DNA of 64,000 nt from Janibacter sp. HTCC2649 (GTDB taxonomy: Bacteria > Actinomycetota > Actinomycetes > Actinomycetales > Dermatophilaceae), in contig NZ_CH672413.1 in assembly GCF_000152705.1 (NCBI RefSeq), positions 1 to 64,000 on the forward strand. The letters run 5' to 3'. Positions 51,237 to 60,364 of the stretch are shown here, one piece after another. Every line of letters begins with the position of its first letter. Position 1 is the stretch's first letter. Both the position numbers and the translations under genes were made by a program. A model generated the notes under the pieces. The model saw only the letters and a list, made by a program, of their open reading frames with translations, did not search any database and was not told the DNA's origin.

Positions 51237-52037
51237 ATGCCAGGGGCGGCTCAGGGAGTTTTTCCATTCGGAGCTCCGGTGCGCCCGCGTGGTCTCGCGA
51301 TCCCCGCGACGCCCAAGCCTGTGTTTGTCCTTGGCGCATACCCGAGTGCATTCCACGTGCGCTGGGTTCCGCCGGAGCCATGGAGGCCGGTGCCCGCGAT
51401 CCCTGTCGACAACGAGCCAGCAGTCTTTTGGGATGGAGAGGCTCCGGACCCAGCGGAACTCTTCGAGAGATGGGCCACGACGTACTTCAATGACTCGTGG
51501 GGCCAAGTCACTCCGTCGCGTCTCAACGGGTCGTCGGGTGCCAAGCTCGCAGAGCGTTGGCTGGCGCCAGTGAGCTTCAGTCGAGCGGACGCCTTCATCA
51601 CCGACTGTCTCCCGCTGTCACGAGCAAGCGTGGGCGTCGCGAAGCGGCTCGCAGACGCATACGCGCCGTTCGCGGTGGCCACCAGTGCACCAAAAGCAAG
51701 TCTGCTGGCTCACCCGAGCGAGAACGAGATTGTCCATGAAGCGCTCGACCAGCATGCCGAACGGATTAGAGCCCAAATCGACGCCGCACAGCCGCAAGCC
51801 ATCATCACGCTGGGCAACGCAGCAGCGCGCGTGCTTGCGGCCCTCAACGGTGCGTCGGGCCGCTCCGGCGTCCTCAACGCTGAAACGTATGGGCAACCAC
51901 GCCCACTCGCGGGAGTTGCGCCTGGCGCAAGGTGGCATGCCCTGATCCATCCCGCAGCCCCCGCGTTCTGGCAGTCACGACATGACGAGTTCTTGAGTGC
52001 CCGGGGACCTCGATCATCCTCGAGGTCGTCTCAGTGA
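51237..52037 (+). CDS. uracil-DNA-glycosylase-fold protein
   Basis: A 266-residue protein with features of the UDG-like superfamily: VFVLGAYPSAFHVRWVPP near residue 30, DAFITDCLPLSRAS in the middle, AIITLGNAAARVLAAL, and ALIHPAAPAFWQSRHDE, corresponding to the late His motif. The canonical catalytic Asp/His pair is not certain, so activity is unproven. ATG 51237 (GGAAGGG upstream) is chosen over a TTG at 51114, because the extra N-terminal segment is not conserved-looking. Confidence 0.65.
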   Translation: MPGAAQGVFPFGAPVRPRGLAIPATPKPVFVLGAYPSAFHVRWVPPEPWRPVPAIPVDNEPAVFWDGEAPDPAELFERWATTYFNDSWGQVTPSRLNGSSGAKLAERWLAPVSFSRADAFITDCLPLSRASVGVAKRLADAYAPFAVATSAPKASLLAHPSENEIVHEALDQHAERIRAQIDAAQPQAIITLGNAAARVLAALNGASGRSGVLNAETYGQPRPLAGVAPGARWHALIHPAAPAFWQSRHDEFLSARGPRSSSRSSQ

Positions 52038-52094
52038 CAAGGAGCACGTCATGCGAAGAGGTCGTGCGCAGCCCAGTAGTGCTGGAGCCTGACC

Positions 52095-52571
52095 ATGCAT
52101 TCTGAGCATCGACCGGTGCTTAGGGTGCAAGAGTTCTGGGTTTACGCGATCGAGTTCGATGCTGACTGGATTGCCGCCAAGGGCAGGGGAACCGTGTACG
52201 TCGGCTACACGGCACGGACGCCAGAACAGCGGCTGGAGACCCATCGAGCTGGTGGTCGCACCGCTGCTGCGATCTTCAAGGTGGGGAGGAGGCGGAGAGC
52301 AACCAATCTGCAGCTACGGATGGACTTGGCCGTGTCCGAACCCAACCATGCCGGCCCTTGGGTGATTGAGAAAGAGGCCATGAAACACGAGCGTAAGCTC
52401 GCGAACCGACTGAAGGCTCGCGGTTACTTCGTCGAAGTCGGGCTGGGCAAGCCGTTCGGAGCGACAGCTCCCAAGCCGAAGAGACAACGGGCTGATCCTG
52501 CGTCCAGCGAGGCGCCCAAGCGAACGCCGCGCAGTCGGGGCACGGAGAAGGGAATGCAGGCCGAATCTTGA
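52095..52571 (+). CDS. GIY-YIG-like nuclease domain protein
   Basis: A 158-residue protein resembling the GIY-YIG fold: FWVYAIEFDADW, then GTVYVGYTARTPEQRLETHRAG (the VYVGYT strand and the Arg-x-x-x-His helix), and a C-terminal helix with IEKEAMKHERKLANRLKARGY containing the expected Glu. The last 40 residues are Lys/Arg/Ser-rich and possibly DNA-contacting. The first Tyr of the motif is displaced. It follows the UDG-like gene by 57 bases and may be transcribed with it. Confidence 0.7.
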   Translation: MHSEHRPVLRVQEFWVYAIEFDADWIAAKGRGTVYVGYTARTPEQRLETHRAGGRTAAAIFKVGRRRRATNLQLRMDLAVSEPNHAGPWVIEKEAMKHERKLANRLKARGYFVEVGLGKPFGATAPKPKRQRADPASSEAPKRTPRSRGTEKGMQAES

Positions 52572-52603
52572 ACGGCGTCACGAGGCACGCGAGCGCGGTT
52601 CAA

Positions 52604-53212
52604 TCAGTTGGTGCCGACCTCTTCGGGCATCGTGAAGTCGGCGTCCGGCGCTCCGACTCGATAGGTCATGAGCGACGTTGACATTGCCTGGTACACCGCG
52701 GTCTTGCCGGCCGCGTTGTTGGAGAACCGCGTCGTCTTCACACCGAGTTCCGAGCCTTGCCACACGGCGTCGTCCGCACCGAGGAACTGAACCTCCCAGC
52801 CGAACTGGCTCTTCTGCACTGCAAGGAGGTCGCGCACCTGGGCGAGCGTGTACTCGTGTGACGAGTTCTCGTGCCCGTCGGTTACGACAACGAGCAAGAC
52901 GCGGCCCGGCCGTTCGGCCTCCGGCAGTTCCGCGAGGTCGTCGCCCGTGCGGACGATCTCCATTCCCACCGCGTCGAGGAGTGCGGTCATGCCACGGGGC
53001 TCGAGCTCGTAGGTGAAAGCGCTGTCCCGCATCCGCTCGACCGTCTCGAAGGCGTTGTCGAACTGCGACAGAGTCACCGTGAACTTGCCATCGAGTGCGA
53101 ACTGCTCGCCGATGAATGTGTTGATGCCTGCCTGCGATTCCTCACGGTCCTCCGCCATGCTTCCGGACCTGTCGACCACAAGGGTCAGGTGCGTGTAGTC
53201 GGGGTTGGTCAT
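52604..53212 (-). CDS. von Willebrand factor type A domain protein
   Basis: A 202-residue protein that is essentially one VWA domain: HLTLVVDRSGSMAEDREE holds the MIDAS DxSGS motif, RGMTALLDAVG the conserved Thr, and LLVVVTDGHENSS the following Asp. Such domains bind partner proteins through a metal ion. AGGAGG lies six bases before the ATG at 53212, so that start is preferred to an upstream ATG at 53308. No chaperone partner gene is nearby, so the partner is unknown. Confidence 0.85.
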   Translation of the reverse strand: MTNPDYTHLTLVVDRSGSMAEDREESQAGINTFIGEQFALDGKFTVTLSQFDNAFETVERMRDSAFTYELEPRGMTALLDAVGMEIVRTGDDLAELPEAERPGRVLLVVVTDGHENSSHEYTLAQVRDLLAVQKSQFGWEVQFLGADDAVWQGSELGVKTTRFSNNAAGKTAVYQAMSTSLMTYRVGAPDADFTMPEEVGTN

Positions 53213-53341
53213 GTCGGCCTCCTGTGTGAAAAGCATTGGGAGAGATGGCAACCGGAGGCGACGCCGAGCCGGTCGAGATTCATTGTGTCGGTGACCACTG
53301 ACAGTCACCGTTCCTCACTGGCCTGACAGACGTGCCGCATG

Positions 53342-53715
53342 GGCGGCTGCGCTCCTGCACGCAGCCAGCCAAGCCAGCCACACGGCATACCCGCCGATTG
53401 AACGGGTGAAGCCCGGATCAGAATGTGTCGTTGATGGCGATCCGGTCGTAGCCCTTGGGCTTCGGCTCGGTCCCGAAGCAGTTCAGGGGGTTGCCATCTG
53501 GCCGGGAAGGACTGGTCCGACGAGCAGTCGATCGTCGCGAGGACTTCGTTGCCGTTCATGAACTTGACCTGGCCGAAGGGGTCGTCGCGGTCGTCGCGGT
53601 CGTCGCGGTAGTTCGTCACCTTGAGGTTCTTCAGCTCCATGCCGAAGTCGCTGCTCGTGATCCTCCAGCCGGAGGGCGTAAACCAGCTTGCGCACGTCAA
53701 ACGCCTTGCCCTCGA
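53342..53715 (-). pseudogene. repeat copy A: decayed 3' part of the secreted-protein gene
   Basis: This region resembles the intact gene 59492-60091 from its C-terminal half through its 3' flank. SSDFGMELKNLKVTN and SEVLATIDCSSDQ-like text is readable, but the frame breaks after the Gln-Ser-Phe-Pro-Ala-Arg region. A triplet (GTCGTCGCG) tract is expanded. It shares the flank CACACGGCATACCCGCCG. It is one of four dispersed partial copies of the same unit. Confidence 0.85.
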
Positions 53716-53907
53716 GGTGAGGCGGTGCCGCTGTTCAACCGATCGTGATGGGCAAGAAGGTGGTTCTTGCGAGGCTGGACACGTACATCGTCGTGTCCAC
53801 CGAATCACTGAGGTCCACAGACGAGGAGGCCCGAAGGATGGCCCCGGCTGTGCGGCCGCTTCTCCCGAACACGGCCACGCGGCCCTGCGCGCTCCTATGC
53901 TCAACAG

Positions 53908-56442
53908 GTGGTGGTGCTGGGCACGAAGATCCATCGGCCGGTCCCACGTCGAGACCTGGTCCATCGGCCGCGCCTCACCGACCTCCTCGGCCGGCCGCAA
54001 CACCCGCGCCTCGTGCTCGTCGCCGCCCCTGCCGGCTTCGGCAAGACCACGCTGCTCACCCAGTGGCTCGGTTCGACAACCACAGGAACAGCTGTCGCCT
54101 GGCTGTCCCTCGACGAGGGCGACAACGACCCGCGCCGGTTTCTCGAACACCTCCTCGCCGCCATCAGCGTGATCGGAGGCTTCACCGAGGCGACTGACCT
54201 CCTCGCCAGTGCGAACCACGGCCCACCGGGACATGCCCTCACCGACCTTGTGCTCACGAGCATCGTCAACGACCTCGACACCCACCCCGCCGACACGGTC
54301 ATCGCACTGGATGACTACCACGTCATCACCGACCCGGACGTCCAGCGATCGGTGGCCTTCCTCCTCGAGCACGTCCCGCGGCACGCCACCCTCGCCATCG
54401 CCACGCGCGCTGACCCGAACCTCCCACTGCCCAGGCTCCGTGCCCGCCGGGAGCTCGTCGAGATCCGCGCGGCCGAACTGCGGTTCACGCCTGACGAAGC
54501 CACCGCGTTCCTCGCCGATGCCATGCAGCTCGACCTCACCGACGACCAGGCCACCGCGCTCGCCACCCGGACCGAGGGCTGGCCCGCAGGCCTCCAACTC
54601 GCCGGCCTCTCGCTGCGCGGGACGAGCGACACCGTCCGGTTCGTCGCGGACTTCGCCGGCACCCACCGGTTCGTCCTTGACTACCTCGTCGAGGAGGTCC
54701 TCGGCCACCAACCCGAAGCCGTCCGCCGCTTCCTCCTCGACACCTCCGTCCTGGACGAGCTCACCGGAGACCTCTGCGACGCCGTCACCGGCCGCGACGA
54801 CTCGGCCGCGGTGCTGGAGTCACTCGAGCGCGACAACCTCTTCGTCGTCCCCCTCGACGACCAACGACAGTGGTATCGCTACCACCACCTCTTCGCCGAC
54901 GCCCTTCGCGCTCGCCTCGCCGCACAGGACCCGGCTCGCGTCCCAGCCCTCCACCGTTCTGCAAGCGACTGGTATGCCGCCCGCTCCCGTTCCGAGGACG
55001 CCGTGCGTCACGCTCTGGCCGGCAACGATCCCGGCCACGCGGCCTACCTCGTCGAGCAAGCGTTGCCCGACGTGAGGCGAGAGCGACGCGATGTACTCCT
55101 GCGGCAGTGGTCAGCAGCCTTGCCGGACAACGTGATTCGTGACAGTGCGTTGCTCTCCATCTGCCGGGCCTGGACCCGCCTCATCGCGGGTGACCCCGAT
55201 GGAGTCGAGGCGTGGCTCGAGGACGCCGAGCGCGCGATGGTGACCCATCCGCCTACCCCGGAACCGGGTGCCTCGGTCGCCACGCTCGAGGAACTCCGCA
55301 CCCTTCCCGCGACCATCGCGATCTATCGGGCGTCGGCCGCCCAGGCTCGAGGGGACGCCGCCGCGACGACCCGTCACGCCCGCACCGCACTGGACCTCAC
55401 CGGGCCCGAGGACCACATGGCCAGGGGTGGGGCCCTCGGCTTCCTCGGCCTTGGAGCGTGGGCTCGCGGCGACCTCGCCGAAGCCGTCACGACGTTCTCC
55501 CAGGCTCTGCAGAGCCTGGCAGCGGCCGGCGACGTGTCCGACGCCCTGGGTGGCACCGTCGGCCTCGGCTCGATGTGGCAGGCACGGGGGAGGCCGGACG
55601 AGGCGCGACGGCTCTTCGAGCGGGCACTCGACACCGCTGGTCAGGGCCGGGGCGCGGCCCTTGCGACCCTCGGCGACCTCCACGTCGGGCTCGCCTCCGT
55701 GCTGGTCGAGCAGGGTGAGCTCGATGCCGCAGCCGAACACCTCACAACGGCAACGTCCCTTGGGGAGTCAGCATCCCTGCCCGAGAACCGCTTCCGCTGG
55801 TGCGCCGTCTCCTCCGATGTGCACCGGGCGCACGGCGAGCTCGATGCAGCCGTCGACCTCCTGGACCGGGCCGAGGAGCTGCGCCTGCCCGGCTACTACC
55901 CCGATGTGCGGCCCATCCCCGCCGCCCGGGCCCGGCTGCACCTCGAGCAGGGTCGCCTCGACGACGCCCGGGCCTGGGCGCGAGACGTCGCAGTGGCCGA
56001 GGTGGAGCATCCCGGCCATCTCGACGAGTACGCCCAGCTCACCCTTGTCCGACTGCTTCTGGCCGAGCACGAGTCCGACGGCAACCCGACCCACATGGCC
56101 GAGGCCCTGCGCCGACTCGACGCCCTCGAACCCGACGCCACCCGCGGAGGTCGCGACGCCACCCTGACCGACATCGCACGTCTGCGGGAAGCGGCACGGG
56201 GGCGGACGGCATACGCGACCGCAGGAACTGCCGGGGCGCCCACGGCGAGCGACGCTCTGAGCGGGCGAGAGCTCGACGTGCTCCGGCTCCTCGCCACGGC
56301 ACTCAGCGGACCGGAGATCGCCCGCGAATTGTTCGTCTCCGTGAACACGCTGCGCACCCACACCAAGCACATCTTCACCAAGCTCGACGTCACGACTCGA
56401 CGGACCGCGGTCGAGCGCGGGCAGGAGCTCGGGCTGCTCTGA
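53908..56442 (+). CDS. LuxR-family (MalT-like, LAL-type) ATP-dependent regulator
   Basis: An 844-residue regulator. It starts KIHRPVPRRDLVHRPRL and continues with Walker A VAAPAGFGKTTLLTQW (about residue 40) and Walker B in TVIALDDYHVI. A long helical/TPR-like central region follows, and the C-terminal LuxR HTH is LSGRELDVLRLLATALSGPE and NTLRTHTKHIFTKL. MalT-type proteins activate transcription when they bind ligand and ATP. TATGCT six bases before the GTG start suggests a leaderless transcript. Two membrane-protein genes lie directly downstream, separated by a 122-base gap that contains an inverted repeat; they are likely targets. Confidence 0.92.
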   Translation: MVVLGTKIHRPVPRRDLVHRPRLTDLLGRPQHPRLVLVAAPAGFGKTTLLTQWLGSTTTGTAVAWLSLDEGDNDPRRFLEHLLAAISVIGGFTEATDLLASANHGPPGHALTDLVLTSIVNDLDTHPADTVIALDDYHVITDPDVQRSVAFLLEHVPRHATLAIATRADPNLPLPRLRARRELVEIRAAELRFTPDEATAFLADAMQLDLTDDQATALATRTEGWPAGLQLAGLSLRGTSDTVRFVADFAGTHRFVLDYLVEEVLGHQPEAVRRFLLDTSVLDELTGDLCDAVTGRDDSAAVLESLERDNLFVVPLDDQRQWYRYHHLFADALRARLAAQDPARVPALHRSASDWYAARSRSEDAVRHALAGNDPGHAAYLVEQALPDVRRERRDVLLRQWSAALPDNVIRDSALLSICRAWTRLIAGDPDGVEAWLEDAERAMVTHPPTPEPGASVATLEELRTLPATIAIYRASAAQARGDAAATTRHARTALDLTGPEDHMARGGALGFLGLGAWARGDLAEAVTTFSQALQSLAAAGDVSDALGGTVGLGSMWQARGRPDEARRLFERALDTAGQGRGAALATLGDLHVGLASVLVEQGELDAAAEHLTTATSLGESASLPENRFRWCAVSSDVHRAHGELDAAVDLLDRAEELRLPGYYPDVRPIPAARARLHLEQGRLDDARAWARDVAVAEVEHPGHLDEYAQLTLVRLLLAEHESDGNPTHMAEALRRLDALEPDATRGGRDATLTDIARLREAARGRTAYATAGTAGAPTASDALSGRELDVLRLLATALSGPEIARELFVSVNTLRTHTKHIFTKLDVTTRRTAVERGQELGLL

Positions 56443-56448
56443 CCGGCA

Positions 56449-56478
56449 ATCACCACCTCAATCACATCATGTGGTGAT
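56449..56478. promoter_or_regulatory. inverted repeat between the LuxR gene and its neighbours
   Basis: ATCACCAC / GTGGTGAT, perfect eight-base arms separated by 14 bases, immediately after the regulator gene and 87 bases before the next start. The form fits a dimeric activator site for the LuxR protein; no T tract supports a terminator. Confidence 0.4.
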
Positions 56479-56564
56479 GCGGGCACACCCCTGCAGTTCC
56501 TACGTTCGACCTGACCCCGAAAACCGTTGGGGCACAGGCGCACTCGAACGCAAAGGAACCCACC

Positions 56565-57251
56565 ATGATCATCCCCACCACTCGCCTCGGCCAAGCCGCG
56601 GGCATCGCTCTCGCTGTCGCCGGCGCGATCTTCGTCGCCGTGCAGATCAAACACCCGCCGATGGACCTTGCCAGCCTGAACACGACCGACTGGTTCGTCC
56701 GGAACACCGCCAAGACCGTCATGTCGGCTCTCGCGCTGGCTGGCATCACCGGTGTCTATCTGCGCCAGCGCAGCCGCGTCGGTGTGTGGGGGCTGGTCGG
56801 CTACCTCACCCTCACGATCGGCTACTTCATGTTGTTCGCGACCACGGCCATTGCGGCATTCGTGCTGCCCTCCATCGCGACGACCTCACCGGACTACGCC
56901 ATCGACGTCGTCAACGTCGCCTTCGGTGGGAAGGCTGTGGGCGACATTGGAGCGATGGGCCCGTGGCTCAACGCGATCGGGGTGTTCTACATCCTCGGCG
57001 GACTCGTCTTCGGACTCACCACCTACCGGGCCGGGGTGCTGGCGAAGTGGGCGGCTGCGCTGCTGGCGATCGGCAACACCGCCACCATCGCGCTGGCCGT
57101 GCTGCCCGACTCCTACAACCGTCCGTTCGCCGTGCCGACCGGGATTGCACTCATCGGACTTGGCGTCTCCCTGTTCCGCGACCAGAGCGCACGCGGCGGT
57201 GAGCGGGCCGACGAAGCCGCAGACCCGGCACACCTGGTTGCGGCGAGATGA
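56565..57251 (+). CDS. polytopic membrane protein of unknown function
   Basis: A 228-residue protein with six or so hydrophobic helices (near residues 10-27, 49-66, 75-100, 125-148, 160-180 and 185-202). Polar ends carry Arg-Gln-Arg turns, and the C-terminus is acidic and Arg-rich. No family is recognised. AAAGGAA precedes ATG 56565. The stop overlaps the next start by four bases (ATGA), so the two are translationally coupled and probably function together under the upstream LuxR-type regulator. Confidence 0.75.
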   Translation: MIIPTTRLGQAAGIALAVAGAIFVAVQIKHPPMDLASLNTTDWFVRNTAKTVMSALALAGITGVYLRQRSRVGVWGLVGYLTLTIGYFMLFATTAIAAFVLPSIATTSPDYAIDVVNVAFGGKAVGDIGAMGPWLNAIGVFYILGGLVFGLTTYRAGVLAKWAAALLAIGNTATIALAVLPDSYNRPFAVPTGIALIGLGVSLFRDQSARGGERADEAADPAHLVAAR

Positions 57252-58225
57252 GCACTGCCTCAGTGAGGCGGCCAGAGGGGCGTGCCCGCAGCGGATGGCG
57301 CGCCCCTCTGGCCCTCGTCGCGCTCGCCCTCATCCCTCTGCTCGCGGGCACCGCCAGGCTTGTGGAGCTCGCCGGAGGGCCAGGCCTCATCCCGAGCGAC
57401 ACCCGGTTCACCGCGTCGCCGTGGGCGGTCGCGATGCACATCGTCTCTGCCGCCGTGTATGCCGTCCTCGGCTCGATGCAGTTCGCCGTCGGTTTCCGTC
57501 TTCGGCACCCCGGATGGCACCGACGCTCGGGTCGGGTGCTCGTCGTCGCGGGGCTCGGGGTGGCGCTGTCGGCGCTGTGGCTGACGCTGTTCTTCCCGCC
57601 ACAGCCGGACTCCGGGCTGCTGCTCTTCGTCCTGCGGATCGGGTTCGGCTCGGCGATGATCGCCTGCCTGGGGTTGGGCGTGGCCGCGATCCGACATGGG
57701 GACGTCGCAAGGCACCGGGCGTGGATGACGCGCGCCTATGCCATTGCGCTCGCGGCCGGGACGCAGGCGTTTACCGAAGGCATCGGGAGTGCCCTGTTGG
57801 GGGACAGTCCACTGGCCCTCGATGCGTCTCGCGGTGCGGCGTGGGTCATCAACCTGGCCGTGGCCGAATGGGTCATCCGGCGTGCGTCGGTGCCTGAGCT
57901 CAGGTCCGAGGGGCGAGGGGCGACGGGGTCAGGGGAGCGAGCTGGGCGCGGTGGTGTGGGCGCGGCCACGACCTACGAGTTCCGCGTCGAGGGGCACCTC
58001 GACGCGCATTGGTCTGCCGTCCTCGGTGGGCTCGCCCTGCGGCACGACGGTGACGGCACTTCGACGTTGACGGGCGAGCTCGCGGACCAGTCACAACTGC
58101 ACGGGGTGCTGGCGGGGTTACGCGATGTGGGGGCGCCACTGATCTCGGTGCGCGAACTTGCCGGGTCGAGCCGCCGGGTCGAGCATCGCCAGCATCCGGC
58201 GCCCCAGCGGGGAGTTCGCGAGTGA
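57248..58225 (+). CDS. DUF2306-like membrane protein with a C-terminal fused soluble domain
   Basis: A 325-residue protein. Residues 1-215 form a DUF2306-like membrane region: AVAMHIVSAAVYAVLGSMQF, then LRHPGWHRRSGRVLVV and HRAWMTRAYAIAL. A Gly/Arg-rich linker (about 220-240) leads to a soluble domain YEFRVEGHLDAHWSAVLGGL ending near VGAPLISVREL. This resembles small stand-alone actinobacterial proteins of about 80 residues. The fusion suggests the two partners work together. Function unknown. Confidence 0.75.
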   Translation: MSTASVRRPEGRARSGWRAPLALVALALIPLLAGTARLVELAGGPGLIPSDTRFTASPWAVAMHIVSAAVYAVLGSMQFAVGFRLRHPGWHRRSGRVLVVAGLGVALSALWLTLFFPPQPDSGLLLFVLRIGFGSAMIACLGLGVAAIRHGDVARHRAWMTRAYAIALAAGTQAFTEGIGSALLGDSPLALDASRGAAWVINLAVAEWVIRRASVPELRSEGRGATGSGERAGRGGVGAATTYEFRVEGHLDAHWSAVLGGLALRHDGDGTSTLTGELADQSQLHGVLAGLRDVGAPLISVRELAGSSRRVEHRQHPAPQRGVRE

Positions 58226-58249
58226 CACTGACACCGAGGCGCAGAGCGG

Positions 58250-58490
58250 GCTGAGTGGCTACGCCCTGCACGCAACCACCCAAGCCAGCCACACGGCATA
58301 CCCGTCGCTTGATCGGGCGAAGCCCGGATCCGAACGTGTCGTTGATGGTGATCCGGTCGTAGCCCTTGGGCTTCGGCTCGGTCCCCAAGCCGTTCAGGGT
58401 CGCGGTCTGGCCGGGGAGTATCTGGTCCGACGAGCAGTCGATCGTCGCGAGGACTTCGCTGCCCTTCATGAACTTGACCTTGGACGAAGG
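58250..58490 (-). pseudogene. repeat copy B: 3' fragment of the secreted-protein gene
   Basis: The terminal ~50 codons of the intact gene at 59492-60091 are readable in frame (KFMKGSEVLATIDCSSDQIL and then KPKGYDRITINDTF), together with its 3' flank CACACGGCATACCCGTCG. The 5' part and start are missing, so no protein is expected. Identity to the intact copy is roughly 90 percent by eye. Confidence 0.85.
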
Positions 58491-58660
58491 GGCCATCGTG
58501 GTCGACGCGGTCAGGCGTAACGGCAGCCTGGTGGTAGTAACCACGGACTACGAGGCCGGATGTGGGGCCTGGGGAAGTCGTGAGGAAGGCCCTGGCACCG
58601 GGTCACGCTGTCGGCGCGCTCAGGCAGGATGCGGTGGAACGACTTTCGGGAAGGGGCGTC

Positions 58661-59401
58661 ATGGAGGAGCAAGAGCTCGTCAAGGTCCGGTTGAAGTTCA
58701 AGGAAGGGGCCGACCTACCGGCGGCGGAGACGATGTGGGCCGAACCGGTCGAGGCACATGACGGTGGAGGCACGTATCGGCTCATGAACACGTCGTTCAT
58801 GGTGCCCCTCGCATCAGGCGACGTCGTCAGGGCTGAGATCGATGGGTGGGGAGGACTTCAGGTGGTGAACGTGGTGTCGCCCTGCGATCGCGTCATGACG
58901 GTGGTCGAATACCCGGAATCCGACGACGCCAAGGTCCAAGCCATCGCCGACTCGTGGACGAAGGGGACGGACGGATGGACCGAAGGCGGCAATCGGATGC
59001 TCTTCACCATCTGGGCCGAAGGTTTGCCGCTGGACACGATCAGCTCGATCCTCACCACCACACTCGGATCCCTCGAGGGCTGGGAATGGCACACCGCAGC
59101 AGGCCCCGAACATCGCACCCAAGCTGAACTCGGCGAGGTCGATTTCGAGTTGGATCGCGAGGGTCCGACGCCCTTCGAGACTGACTACTGGGCGCCCGAC
59201 GATCCGGAATGGGCCGCGCGAGGAGTGACAGATCCCGACATGCTGGCCTTCATTCAGCGGTTGGCTTCGGAAGATGAGCGGGTCGCTCGGACCCTCAAGA
59301 ATGGCAAGCACGACAACGTCATGATCTACATCGAGCGCATCACCTCGGACGACCCGCGCAGCTTGCCCCCGCTCGACGGTCCACTCCTCGACGAGCCCTG
59401 A
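58661..59401 (+). CDS. DUF4265-like protein
   Basis: A 246-residue protein, cytoplasmic. The N-terminal half matches the DUF4265 pattern: VKVRLKFKEG, ETMWAEPVEAHDGGGTYRL, NTSFMVPLASGDVVRAEIDG and VVNVVSP. The C-terminal half has DWP-like acidic segments (EVDFELDREGPTPFETDY) and a helix with RVARTLKNGKHDN. No enzymatic motif. ATG 58661 is selected because GGGAAGG precedes it. It sits between repeat copies B and C as a cassette. Confidence 0.7.
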   Translation: MEEQELVKVRLKFKEGADLPAAETMWAEPVEAHDGGGTYRLMNTSFMVPLASGDVVRAEIDGWGGLQVVNVVSPCDRVMTVVEYPESDDAKVQAIADSWTKGTDGWTEGGNRMLFTIWAEGLPLDTISSILTTTLGSLEGWEWHTAAGPEHRTQAELGEVDFELDREGPTPFETDYWAPDDPEWAARGVTDPDMLAFIQRLASEDERVARTLKNGKHDNVMIYIERITSDDPRSLPPLDGPLLDEP

Positions 59402-59404
59402 CCC

Positions 59405-59490
59405 GCGTGCCGCTTGGGTGGCTGCGCCCCTGCACGCAGCACCCAAGCCAGCCACACGGCATACCCGCCGCTTGATCGGGCGAAGCCCGG
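59405..59490 (-). repeat. 3' flank of repeat unit C: hairpin and terminator
   Basis: On the - strand the gene stop is followed by GCCGGGCTTCGCCCGATC (a compact terminator hairpin). The motif GGCATAC and an inverted repeat GGGTGGCTGCG / CGCAGCACCC (near 59414-59440) come next. The same succession follows copies A (53342) and B (58250). It is therefore part of the duplicated unit. Confidence 0.75.
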
Positions 59491-59491
59491 C

Positions 59492-60091
59492 TCAGAACGT
59501 GTCGTTGATGGTGATCCGGTCGTAGCCCTTGGGCTTGGGCTCGGTCCCGAAGCAGTTCAGGGTCGCGGTCTGGCCGGGGAGGATCTGGTCCGACGTGCAG
59601 TCGATGGACGCCAGCACTTCGCTGCCCTTCATGAACTTGATCTCGACGAAGGGGCCATCGCGGTCGTCGCGGTTGTTCGTCACCTTGAGGTTCTTCAGCT
59701 CCATGCCAAAGTCGCTGCTGGTGACCTTCCAGCCGGCGGCGTACGCCAGCTTGCGGATGTCGAACGCCTTGCCCTCGACGATCGTCACCGGGTTCGCCTC
59801 GTTGCCGACGTCGTCCGGGTCCACCTTCGGCTCTGGAGCGACGGCCGGCTTGGCAGGCGTCGTCGCACCGGCAGCGGCGGCGGGTGAGGAGGTCGTCGTC
59901 GGTGCCGCCGTGGTCGCGTCGTCACCACCGCCGTTGAGTGCGGCCTGGAAGCCGAACATGCTGATGAGCCCGATGCCGACGGCCAGGATCGGGTGCCGTA
60001 GGACCCATCCCTTCTTCTTCACCGGCGGGGCCGGCGGGTTCGTGGGCTGCCACTGGCCCGGCTGCGGGGTGTGGGTGGGCTGTTCGCTCAT
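59492..60091 (-). CDS. membrane-anchored/exported protein, intact founder of the repeat family (DUF4352-like)
   Basis: A 199-residue protein. A Pro/Gln-rich cytoplasmic start (MSEQPTHTPQPGQWQPTNPP) and one membrane helix (about residues 32-52) are followed by a Thr/Ala linker. The extracytoplasmic beta domain has VEGKAFDIRKLAYAAGWKV and FGMELKNLKVTNNRDDRDGP, then a Cys pair and a GYDRITINDTF end. The pattern resembles DUF4352-type immunoglobulin-like domains. AAGGAGAAC lies just before ATG. Its terminator (CGGGCTTCGCCCG) begins right after the stop. Partial copies lie at 53.3, 58.3 and 61.5 kb. Confidence 0.8.
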   Translation of the reverse strand: MSEQPTHTPQPGQWQPTNPPAPPVKKKGWVLRHPILAVGIGLISMFGFQAALNGGGDDATTAAPTTTSSPAAAAGATTPAKPAVAPEPKVDPDDVGNEANPVTIVEGKAFDIRKLAYAAGWKVTSSDFGMELKNLKVTNNRDDRDGPFVEIKFMKGSEVLASIDCTSDQILPGQTATLNCFGTEPKPKGYDRITINDTF

Positions 60092-60287
60092 GTCGTTCTC
60101 CTTGGCTGGCGGCCGCTGTTCGGCCGGGTTGGCGTGATGAGCCGAGTTCATCGCGTATGCCGGGTTGCGGTCTGCCACAGGGCGGCTCACCTTCATCGGC
60201 CGTTTGGGGGAGGTCCGGTATGCCGTGTCCAGCCCTTCGGTGGACCCTCGCGTCAGGTGGCGGGTCGGGGAGAAGGACAACTCATCT

Positions 60288-60347
60288 GCAACCAAGGGTT
60301 GCGCTGCGGGCCGGAGGCGTCTAGATTAATGCGCAACATCAGGTTGC
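60288..60347 (+). promoter_or_regulatory. promoter and two inverted-repeat operators of the SRPBCC operon
   Basis: GCAACC-AAG-GGTTGC (60288-60302) and GCAAC-ATCAG-GTTGC (60333-60347) are inverted repeats with the same GCAAC/GTTGC halves. They bracket a -10-like TAGATT (60322-60327). This layout is typical of repression by a dimeric regulator such as ArsR. An arsR gene usually accompanies such SRPBCC genes but is absent here. AGGAGG follows at 60354. Confidence 0.55.
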
Positions 60348-60364
60348 ACATCAGGAGGTAGGTC

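Noticed and set aside
53455-53748. Open frames in the 53.4-53.7 kb region as new genes
   Set aside because: The region is a decayed copy of the 59.5-60.1 kb gene read in wrong frames.
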